The notes beneath the pieces were generated by a model. That model saw only the letters and a program-made list of their open reading frames with translations. It did no database searches and was not told where the DNA came from. Positions 1-6,179 of a stretch of 8,637 bases of DNA are shown in pieces; the first letter of the stretch is position 1; each line of letters begins with the position of its first letter. The translations under genes were made by a program, and so were the position numbers. This DNA is from AC-37 sp034663685 (lineage in GTDB: Bacteria > Actinomycetota > Thermoleophilia > Solirubrobacterales > Thermoleophilaceae). Location of the stretch: NCBI GenBank assembly GCA_034663685.1, contig JAXDJC010000056.1, positions 1 to 8,637 on the forward strand, read 5' to 3'.

Positions 1-971
1 AGCCGGTCGATCGCCTCCACCGGCGTGGGGTCCACACCGCGCAGCAGCGCCAGGTGGACCGAGGTGAGGTCGCCGAGCATCACCAGCGAGAGCACGCGCT
101 CGGTGGCGCTCACGCCGCGCGCCTCCACCATGTGCACGGGCGCTCCCTCGGCGGCCAGCAGGTCCGCCGTGATCCCGATCCGGCGCTGGAGGCGGGCGTC
201 GAGGCCGTCGTCGGTCAGGATGATCGCGGAGAAGGGCCCGAGGCCGGTGGCGTATCCGCAGACCTCGTTGTGGTCGCCCTCCGGGAGCACGGTGGCGAAG
301 GCGGGCACCTCGGCGTTCTCGTTGAGCTGCGTCTTCCAGCGCCGCGCGGGAGCCGCGGTGCGGCCCGCGCCGTGCACCACCGGCACGCGGTCGAGCAGCG
401 CCTCGGCGAGCGCCCGCGGCTCGGACTCGTCGGCGCCCACCGCCCGCAGCGCGGGCACCGCCGCCTCGATCTCCGCGCGCAGCGGCGGCGAGGCCCCGCA
501 CGCCGCGGCGCACTCGAGCGCGGCCACCGTCATGTAGACCACCGCGGCGCGCGGCTGCATGCCGGAGGGCACGCCGATCACGGGCACGCCGTCCTCCCGG
601 GCGCGCTCTGCCAGCGTGCCGCCGGTGGTGAGCACCACGCGCGGCGCGTCCAGCCGGCGGGCGGCCTCGTAGCAGGAGAGGGTCTCCTCGGTCTCGCCCG
701 AGTAGCTGGCGCAGAGGATCAGCGACTCCGGGCGAGTCCAGGGGTCGAGGCCGTAGCCGCGGCGGGTGCGGATCGGGTGGGTGGCGCGCTCGCCGACGAC
801 AGCCGCCGCCAGGTCGCCGCCGATCGCCGAGCCGCCCATGCCGGCCACCACCAGGCCGCCGTCGAGGTCGCGGCGCGGCACGCCGGCCGCCTCGACCCGC
901 CAGAGCGCGTCCTCGATCTGGTCGGGCTGGGCGAGCACGTCGCCGAGCATTCCGGAGGGGTCGCCGCTCAC
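1..971 (-). CDS. Bifunctional phosphoglucose/phosphomannose isomerase (3' end cut by window edge)
   Basis: This cytosolic SIS-fold sugar-phosphate isomerase is expected to interconvert glucose-6-P, fructose-6-P and mannose-6-P, supplying mannose-6-P for the neighbouring nucleotide-sugar gene. In sequence, 323 residues are visible. A glycine-rich SIS motif GMGGSAIGGD lies at 44-53 and the phosphate-binding SYSGETEETL at 89-98. PSGMQPR (135-141) contains the family's conserved Arg. NEN (217-219) and DHNE (233-236) hold the Glu and His that act in catalysis in the archaeal PGI/PMI enzymes, with the expected 16-residue spacing. The DPTPV motif near 314-318 is typical of the C-terminus, so only a short tail (probably 10-25 residues) is missing to the left. 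The start is GTG at 971-969, overlapping the upstream stop codon as GTGA and preceded by AGGAGG. This suggests translational coupling to the pyrophosphorylase gene. Family assignment is firm; which isomerase activity dominates cannot be read from sequence. Confidence 0.93.
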   Translation of the reverse strand, partial: MSGDPSGMLGDVLAQPDQIEDALWRVEAAGVPRRDLDGGLVVAGMGGSAIGGDLAAAVVGERATHPIRTRRGYGLDPWTRPESLILCASYSGETEETLSCYEAARRLDAPRVVLTTGGTLAERAREDGVPVIGVPSGMQPRAAVVYMTVAALECAAACGASPPLRAEIEAAVPALRAVGADESEPRALAEALLDRVPVVHGAGRTAAPARRWKTQLNENAEVPAFATVLPEGDHNEVCGYATGLGPFSAIILTDDGLDARLQRRIGITADLLAAEGAPVHMVEARGVSATERVLSLVMLGDLTSVHLALLRGVDPTPVEAIDR

Positions 972-2035
972 CGGTCCTCCTGCGGAGCCAGCGCCGGCTC
1001 CTCGGCGGCGCGCACCGTCTCCTCCGGCTGCACGCGCGCGCCCGGCTCCACCGCGGCGCCGGGCTCCACCACCGCGCCCGCGCCCACGATCGCGCCCTCG
1101 GCGATCCGCGCGCCGTCGCCCACGCGCACGTCCTGCGCGACAACGGCCGACTCGATCGTGCAGTCGCGCCCCACGCGCACGTTGTCGTGGAGCACCGAGC
1201 GCTCGACCACCGACCTCTCCCCCACCACGCAGTGCGAGCCGACCACCGACTGCGGGCCGATCCGCGCCCCGCTCGTGATCGACCCGGCGTAGATCAGCGA
1301 GCCGGTCTCGTCGCTCGGCGGGAGCCTGCTCCCCACCCGCCGCGCGAGCAGGTCGTAGGTGGCCTCGAGGTAGCGCTCGGGCGTGCCTATGTCGATCCAG
1401 TAGCCCTCGGCCATGTGGCCGTACAGCACGCCCTCCGCGGCCATCGCGGGAAAGACCTCGCGCTCGAACGACACCGCGCGGCCCGGCTCGATCCGCTCCG
1501 CCACGGACCCCTCCAGCACGTACGCCCCCGCGTTGATGCGGTTGGTCGGCGGGTTCTCGACCTTCTCGAGGAACTCCACCACGCGGCCGTCCTCGTCGGT
1601 GGGCACGACCCCGTAGCTCGCTGTGTCCTCCACCGCCGCGAGCGCGAGGGTGCCGAGTGCCCCGGTCTCCTCGTGCTGGGCCACCTCCGCGGTCAGGTCG
1701 AAGTCGGTCAGCGTGTCGCCGTTCAGCACGAGGAAGCGGTCGGCGAGCAGGCCCTCGTCGGCGGCCAGCCGCACCGGGCCGGCGGTGCCGAGCGGCTCCT
1801 CCTCGATCACGTAGCGCAGTCGCATGCCGTCGTAGATGTCGCCCAGCACGCGGCGCACGCCGTCCGAGCGGTAGCCGCACGAGAGGATCGCCTCGGTGGC
1901 GCCGTGGGCGGCGAGCCAGTCGAGCATGAAGGTGAGGAACGGGCGGCCGGCGAGCGGCATCGCCGGCTTGGGGACGGTGAGGGTGAGCGGCCGGAGCCGG
2001 GTGCCCTCGCCGCCGGCAAGGACCAGCGCCTGCAA
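968..2035 (-). CDS. NDP-sugar pyrophosphorylase, mannose-1-phosphate guanylyltransferase-like
   Basis: A 355-residue cytosolic nucleotidyltransferase expected to join an NTP and a sugar-1-phosphate into an NDP-sugar plus pyrophosphate. The N-terminal Rossmann-like domain (about 1-235) opens with LVLAGGEGTRLRPLT (4-18) and the substrate-binding PKP (22-24). It continues with GTAGP (83-87), the metal-binding NGD (105-107), FLEK (155-158) and WIDIGTPERY (213-222). The C-terminal part (about 246-340) shows imperfect hexapeptide repeats of the left-handed beta-helix type (such as ARIGPQ, VRVGRD, VRVGDG, ARIAEG), followed by a short acidic tail. This layout matches GDP-mannose pyrophosphorylase-like proteins, and the adjoining phosphomannose isomerase favours mannose-1-P as substrate. 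Glucose-1-P uridylyl/thymidylyl transfer is the alternative. The TTG start is supported by GGGAGG at 2042-2047. It lies 3 bp after the dehydrogenase stop. Confidence 0.9.
   Translation of the reverse strand: MQALVLAGGEGTRLRPLTLTVPKPAMPLAGRPFLTFMLDWLAAHGATEAILSCGYRSDGVRRVLGDIYDGMRLRYVIEEEPLGTAGPVRLAADEGLLADRFLVLNGDTLTDFDLTAEVAQHEETGALGTLALAAVEDTASYGVVPTDEDGRVVEFLEKVENPPTNRINAGAYVLEGSVAERIEPGRAVSFEREVFPAMAAEGVLYGHMAEGYWIDIGTPERYLEATYDLLARRVGSRLPPSDETGSLIYAGSITSGARIGPQSVVGSHCVVGERSVVERSVLHDNVRVGRDCTIESAVVAQDVRVGDGARIAEGAIVGAGAVVEPGAAVEPGARVQPEETVRAAEEPALAPQEDR
976..981 (-). promoter_or_regulatory. Ribosome binding site of the isomerase gene
   Basis: On the minus strand AGGAGG lies 4 nt upstream of the GTG start at 971-969, inside the last codons of the pyrophosphorylase gene. 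It supports the overlapping GTG start over the ATG seven codons further in (950-948), which has no such motif. The spacing is on the short side. Confidence 0.6.
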
Positions 2036-2038
2036 GGC

Positions 2039-4744
2039 CTACCTCCCGATGCCCTCGTAGGCGAAGCCGGCGTCCCGGAGCAGCGCTGAGTCCAGGAAGT
2101 TGCGGCCGTCCACCACGAGCGGCTGGGCCATCCCGGCCTTGACAGCGCCGGTCCAGTCGAGCTCGCGGAACTCCGGCCACTCGGTCACGAGCACCGCGCC
2201 GTCGGCGCCCTCGAGGGCCTCCTCGGCCGACTCGCAGATCCGCGCGCCGCCGAGCATGTCGGCCGCGCGCACGCTCGCCACCGGGTCGTACACGCGCACG
2301 TGGGCGCCCTCGCTCTGGAGCCGGGCGGCCAGCACGAGGGCGGTGGCCTCGCGGATGTCGTCGGTGTTCGGCTTGAACGCCACGCCCAGCAGGGCGATCT
2401 CCTTGTTCACGAGCGAGCCCAGGTGCTTCTGGAGCTTGCCGATCGTGCGCCGCTTCTGCAGCTCGTTGACCTCGATCACGGCCGTGAGGAGCTGGAAGTG
2501 GTACCCGGTGTTGCCGGCGAGCTGCTTGAGGGCGGAGACATCTTTCGGGAAGCAGTTGTGGACGGTGAGGCCCCCGGTGGTCACGAACGTGTGAGCCTCC
2601 GGCACCTCCATCGAATAGACCGGCCCCTTGAACGGGCGGCGCTCGGTCGTCGCGACACGGACCCATGCGGCGTTGCGGTGATGGTGACGGCGATAGCCGG
2701 TCGGCGCGATCCGCTTGGCCTGACGGGCGATCGAGTCGCGGATCGGCTGCCGGTCGCGCTCGGGCACGAACTCGAGCACCCGCTCGACCTGATCCGCACC
2801 CGAGATCAGAATCCAATACGTGTCGGCCGTCGACTTTGCGGTCCGACCCACCTTCAGCCGCGCGACGATCCCCAGGTCGCCGAGCAGTCGCAAAAGGCCG
2901 TCGGCCAGCTCGCGGCTGATCGTGCCGTACTCGAGCACGACGCTCGGCCCGCCGCTGACGTACGACCAGGACCCGTCGCCCCGCCAGGCGCCCGAGAGGA
3001 GAGCACGCTTCGACGCCTCGTCCTGGCTCCATGCGGCCACCGGGATCCGCTGCTCGTAACCGTTGCGCCCGAGGCCCAGTCCCTCCCACCAGCCGACGAG
3101 CAGACGGGAGGAGACCCGCACCTGGGTGGTGGTCGGCCAACGGAACACGCTCGCCTTCACCCCGCGGCTCTGCCAGAAGTCGCGGACCTCCTCGACGAGG
3201 TCCATCTCGTCGCTGGGGTGGAACGACCAGTGCAGCCGGTGGCCCTCGCTCGTGTGTCCCTCCGCGATGTACAGGCCGACGACGCGCCAGAAGGCTTCGT
3301 CCATCCTCAGCCCGAACGGAATCGAGGTGCCGTTCCTCGCGGTGAGCGCGCTCGCCCCCTCGGTCGAGACGCCGAGCCGGTGCGCCTCGTGCAGCCGGAG
3401 AGCTCCGTTGCGCAGGATGTCGGAGCGCCGCTGGGTAACCCCGCGCGGGTAGTCGAGGCCGGCCACCCACCGCTCGCGCGGCGCCCCGGCGAGGGCCTCG
3501 ACCTCGGGCGCAGCCGGCCGGACGATGATGTCCCGCGGCTGCAGCCCGGCGACGACCGCGCCCTCGAGCGGCTCGAGCGCGACCTCCTCGACCGCCGTTC
3601 GCGGCGCGCCCTGGGCGACCGGCAGCCAGTCCTCTTCCGGACTCAGGTGGCTCGCGAGCTTCTCACGCACGTTGCGCCCGGAGGAATCGGCCACCACGAA
3701 CGGATGGTCGGCGGTGGCGGTCACGCGCCGGCCCATCTTGGTCGTGACCTCCACGACGTCGCCTTCATACTGCCGGCGGGTGAGGAGCCCGACGGGCAGG
3801 AACTCGGGCTTCGCCCTCCCCTCGCGCCAGGAGAGTACCGCCAGCCCGTCCGGATGGAGGACCTCGGGATCGAGGTGGGCCAGGTCCTGATCCTCAGCGA
3901 AACGCTCGAACAGCTCATCCAGCCGCACGAGCGCGCAGCAACCTCCGCGCCGGATGAGCACGGTTTCCCCGCCGACGAGGCATGAGCCGCCGTAGCCGAT
4001 CCCAGCCCGCAGGAACTGCGTTCCGATGCGCTGGTCCAGCCCCATGCCGCGCGCCACCTCCGTCACGTCCGCGCCCAGCTCCTCGGACACGTTCGCGATC
4101 TCGTTGATGAACGAGATCTTGGTGGCGAGGAAGGCGTTCGAGGCGAGCTTGACCATCTCGGCGCTCGCCACGTCGGTGCGCACGATCGGGCAGTCGAGCG
4201 GCTCGTAGAGGCCGGCCACGCGGTCGCCGAACGGCCCGGACTCCGGCTCGGCGCCCACCACCACCCGGTCGGGCTGCATGAAGTCCGACACGGCCGAGCC
4301 CTCCTTGAGGAACTCCGGGTTGGACACGTAGCCCACGTCCTCGCGGCGCCGGCGGATCGAGCGCCCGGTGCCCACCGGCACGGTGCTCTTCATCACGATC
4401 GCGTGCTCGCGCGAGTCGCCCAGCTCCTCCACCACGCGCTCCACCCGGGAGAGGTCCGCGTCGCCGGAGTAGGTGGGCGGTGTGTCCACGCAGCAGAAGA
4501 GCAGGTTGGCGCCCGAGAGGACGTCGCCCATCTCGGTGGTGAAGTGCAGCCGCTCCCTGTTCTTGGCCAGCAGGTCGGCGAGGCCCGGCTCGTAGATCGG
4601 CACCTCGCCGCGGCGCAGCGAGTCGACCTTCTCCTGCACGATGTCGCGGCAGTGGACCTCGTGCCCGAGCTCGGCGAAGCAGGCAGCCGTGACCAGGCCG
4701 ACCCAGCCGGCCCCGATCACTCCAATGGGTTCGCGCTCGGCCAC
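2039..4744 (-). CDS. UDP-glucose/GDP-mannose-family dehydrogenase precursor containing an intein
   Basis: A 901-residue precursor: N-extein 1-254, intein 255-730, C-extein 731-901. After splicing it would be a 425-residue dehydrogenase, a normal length for the family, oxidising a nucleotide sugar (most likely UDP-glucose to UDP-glucuronate) with two NAD+ in the cytosol. Visible landmarks are the Rossmann motif GAGWVG (11-16), STVPVGTG (120-127) and NPEFLKEG (142-149). K199 and N203 follow in KLASN, then GYGGS (250-254) joined to CFPKD (731-735), and FKPNTDD (790-796). Spacing of T121, E144, E148 and, after splicing, K199 to C255 (56 residues) and D259 matches the catalytic set of characterised bacterial UDP-glucose dehydrogenases. 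The start is GTG, 13 bp after the LCP stop. No good ribosome binding site is seen, so coupling is likely. GDP-mannose or UDP-HexNAc substrates cannot be excluded. Confidence 0.95.
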   Translation of the reverse strand: MAEREPIGVIGAGWVGLVTAACFAELGHEVHCRDIVQEKVDSLRRGEVPIYEPGLADLLAKNRERLHFTTEMGDVLSGANLLFCCVDTPPTYSGDADLSRVERVVEELGDSREHAIVMKSTVPVGTGRSIRRRREDVGYVSNPEFLKEGSAVSDFMQPDRVVVGAEPESGPFGDRVAGLYEPLDCPIVRTDVASAEMVKLASNAFLATKISFINEIANVSEELGADVTEVARGMGLDQRIGTQFLRAGIGYGGSCLVGGETVLIRRGGCCALVRLDELFERFAEDQDLAHLDPEVLHPDGLAVLSWREGRAKPEFLPVGLLTRRQYEGDVVEVTTKMGRRVTATADHPFVVADSSGRNVREKLASHLSPEEDWLPVAQGAPRTAVEEVALEPLEGAVVAGLQPRDIIVRPAAPEVEALAGAPRERWVAGLDYPRGVTQRRSDILRNGALRLHEAHRLGVSTEGASALTARNGTSIPFGLRMDEAFWRVVGLYIAEGHTSEGHRLHWSFHPSDEMDLVEEVRDFWQSRGVKASVFRWPTTTQVRVSSRLLVGWWEGLGLGRNGYEQRIPVAAWSQDEASKRALLSGAWRGDGSWSYVSGGPSVVLEYGTISRELADGLLRLLGDLGIVARLKVGRTAKSTADTYWILISGADQVERVLEFVPERDRQPIRDSIARQAKRIAPTGYRRHHHRNAAWVRVATTERRPFKGPVYSMEVPEAHTFVTTGGLTVHNCFPKDVSALKQLAGNTGYHFQLLTAVIEVNELQKRRTIGKLQKHLGSLVNKEIALLGVAFKPNTDDIREATALVLAARLQSEGAHVRVYDPVASVRAADMLGGARICESAEEALEGADGAVLVTEWPEFRELDWTGAVKAGMAQPLVVDGRNFLDSALLRDAGFAYEGIGR
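2042..2047 (-). promoter_or_regulatory. Ribosome binding site supporting a TTG start
   Basis: GGGAGG on the minus strand, 6 nt upstream of TTG (2035-2033) and overlapping the last codons of the dehydrogenase gene. It decides the start: the TTG encodes the residue directly before the QALVLAGG strand of the nucleotidyltransferase fold, and no ATG or GTG lies close by. Confidence 0.7.
2555..3982 (-). mobile_element. Intein with LAGLIDADG homing endonuclease, inserted at the dehydrogenase catalytic cysteine
   Basis: A 476-residue self-splicing protein element read in frame with the host gene. Block A begins at Cys1 (CLVGGETVLIRRGG). Block B is GRRVTATADHPF with T90 and H93 of the TxxH motif. Block F is VYSMEVPEAHTFV, and block G ends GLTVHN, giving penultimate His475 and terminal Asn476. 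The next residue is extein Cys+1. Between B and F lies the endonuclease (blocks C, E and H present). The boundaries are exact: removing the insert restores the universal dehydrogenase motif GGSCFPKD. All standard class-1 splicing nucleophiles (Cys1, Asn476, Cys+1) are present, so splicing should work. One deviation is Ser where block F usually has Asp. Codons inside are visibly more A/T-ending (TAT, CGT, CAT, GCA) than in the flanking host gene, which suggests acquisition by transfer. Confidence 0.96.
2750..3304 (-). other. LAGLIDADG (DOD) homing endonuclease domain within the intein
   Basis: Approximate domain limits, precursor residues 481-665. The first LAGLIDADG helix is VVGLYIAEGH (488-497), with the catalytic acidic residue at E495. 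The second is LLSGAWRGDGS (582-592), with D590. Between them QRIP (565-568) resembles block D, and ISRELADGLLRLLGDLGI (609-626) matches block H. Both acidic metal ligands are kept and no frameshift interrupts the domain, so it may still cut intein-free alleles of this gene. The expected target is the uninterrupted DNA around the GGS/CFPKD codons. Confidence 0.88.
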
Positions 4745-4757
4745 GGGGCCGATGAGC

Positions 4758-6179
4758 CTACAAAGGCTTCGTCGAGCGGACGATCGCGAGCATCTGCTTG
4801 AGCGAGAGCTTCTGGGTCAGCGTGTTCGAGACCCAGTAGACGCCCTGCTTGGTCTTCCAGGACACCAGCCGGACCCGCTGGCCGTCGTAGTAGACCTGCA
4901 CCTTGTTGCGCCCCACAGTGCGGGTTTCGTGCGGCCCGGCGAGGATCGGCGGGTTCTTCCACGCGGTGCCCTGCACGCCCAGGTACTCACCGATCGCGCC
5001 CGCGGAGATGACGATGCGGTAGGCGCGGTACTTGCGGTTGTGCTTGCCGCGCAGCGCGTATGCGCGCGGCGGAGCGAGGTACGAGGCGCCCGCCACGAGC
5101 TGGTGCGGGTAGTACACGCGCAGCTTGCGCAGGCCCTGGCTCACCACCTGGAGCGCGATGTTCCTGCCCATGCTCGAGGCGTCCACCAGGCGCGGCGGGC
5201 GCTCGGGCTTGCGCTTCTTCTTCTTGCCCTTCTTCCCGTTCGTGGTGTTCGCGCCGAGGAACTCGTCGGCCAGGCGGTGCGCGGCCTCCGAGGTGGCGGT
5301 CACGTAGCTCGCCCCGAGCTTGCCCTTGAACTGGACCTGATGGATCGGCAGGCCGGCGGAGGCGATGACCAGCTTGAGCAGCCGCAGCACGGTCTTGCGC
5401 GAGCCGATGTCCGACTGCGTGTACTTGCCGAAGATCTTGATCAGGTTGCGGCGGTCCGCGATGATCCGGTTGACGCCGACCTGCGCCTTGAGCGCGCGCA
5501 GGAAGCCCTGCTGGCGGGCGGCGCGCACGATGTCGTTGTCGGTGTGGCGGTAGCGGACGTAGTCGAGCGCGTCCTGGTCGCAGATCTTCTGGTAGCCGGG
5601 CTGGATGTCGATCGTGGCGTACTGGTCGCCGCCGCTCGTGTTGTTGTTGAAGTAGCGGCGATCGACGTCCACGTAGATGCAGCCGAGGGCGTTCACGGCC
5701 TTCCTGAAGCCGCGGAAGTCGATGTTGACCACGTGGTTCACGCTGAGGCCCGTGAACTCCTTGACCGTGTCCAGCGTGAGCTTGGCCCCGCCGAACGCGT
5801 AGGCCGCGTTGAGCTTGTCCACGCCGTGGCCGGGGATGTGGACCTTCAGGTCGCGCGGCAGCGAGAGCACGGCGATCTGCTTCTTGGACGGGTCGAGCCG
5901 GACCAGCATCATCGTGTCCGAGAGCCCGCGCTGGCCGGTGTAGTCGCGCGCGCCCTTGGCCCGCGTGTCGCTGCCGATCAGCATGATCGTCTGCGGCTTG
6001 CCGGCGTCGGCGTTCGCCAGTCCCTTCTGTAGGTCCACGAGCTGGCCGTTCTTGAAGGCGTCGGTGACCGCGTTCAGCTCGTCGAACGCCGCCACGCCCG
6101 TGGCGCCCGCCGACGCGGCGATGATCAGGAACGCCCCGAGCAGGTAGCGCTTGAAGATGCCGACCTTGGGGTCAGGCAA
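4758..6179 (-). CDS. LytR-CpsA-Psr (LCP) family cell-wall glycopolymer transferase
   Basis: A 473-residue membrane-anchored protein of the family that transfers lipid-linked glycopolymers to peptidoglycan, outside the membrane. A short basic N-terminus (KRY, 10-12) precedes a single hydrophobic segment (about 13-31). The LCP domain spans about 62-235. It contains LIGSDTR (67-73), SDTMMLVRLDP (87-97) and SLPRDLKVHIPG (106-117), then KLNAAYAFGG (122-131) and VDVDRR (170-175). YVRYRHTDNDIVRAARQQ (207-224) carries the conserved Arg and Asp residues that bind pyrophosphate and metal. A lysine-rich linker (316-324) leads to a C-terminal region of about 140 residues that I do not recognise. The TTG start overlaps the upstream M20 gene by 8 bp; no ATG or GTG is available before the membrane segment. 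A purine-rich AGGGGG lies about 10 nt upstream. Position among sugar-nucleotide genes and a flippase fits attachment of the polymer made by this locus. Confidence 0.93.
   Translation of the reverse strand: MPDPKVGIFKRYLLGAFLIIAASAGATGVAAFDELNAVTDAFKNGQLVDLQKGLANADAGKPQTIMLIGSDTRAKGARDYTGQRGLSDTMMLVRLDPSKKQIAVLSLPRDLKVHIPGHGVDKLNAAYAFGGAKLTLDTVKEFTGLSVNHVVNIDFRGFRKAVNALGCIYVDVDRRYFNNNTSGGDQYATIDIQPGYQKICDQDALDYVRYRHTDNDIVRAARQQGFLRALKAQVGVNRIIADRRNLIKIFGKYTQSDIGSRKTVLRLLKLVIASAGLPIHQVQFKGKLGASYVTATSEAAHRLADEFLGANTTNGKKGKKKKRKPERPPRLVDASSMGRNIALQVVSQGLRKLRVYYPHQLVAGASYLAPPRAYALRGKHNRKYRAYRIVISAGAIGEYLGVQGTAWKNPPILAGPHETRTVGRNKVQVYYDGQRVRLVSWKTKQGVYWVSNTLTQKLSLKQMLAIVRSTKPL

Noticed and set aside
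54..1292. A 412-codon plus-strand open frame across the isomerase and pyrophosphorylase genes
   Set aside because: It spans the junction of two well-identified minus-strand genes and has a biased composition rich in Ala, Gly, Arg and His; judged a shadow frame.
2674..2690. His-rich RRHHHR stretch in the intein as a metal-binding site
   Set aside because: Only three consecutive His in a basic linker before block F; nothing else suggests a metal site.
2555..3982. The insert in the dehydrogenase as a group I/II intron or an unrelated domain fusion
   Set aside because: The reading frame is continuous and the ends carry intein blocks A and G with Cys1, His-Asn and Cys+1, so splicing at the protein level is the better explanation.
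2300..3985. A 561-codon plus-strand open frame opposite the intein
   Set aside because: Composition (Arg, Asp, Pro, Gly, His) is that of an antisense shadow, with no recognisable motif. The opposite strand encodes convincing intein and dehydrogenase motifs.
4641..6032. A 463-codon plus-strand open frame opposite the LCP gene
   Set aside because: Low-complexity Leu/Val/Ala/Arg/His sequence without family features; the LCP motifs on the minus strand account for the codon pattern.
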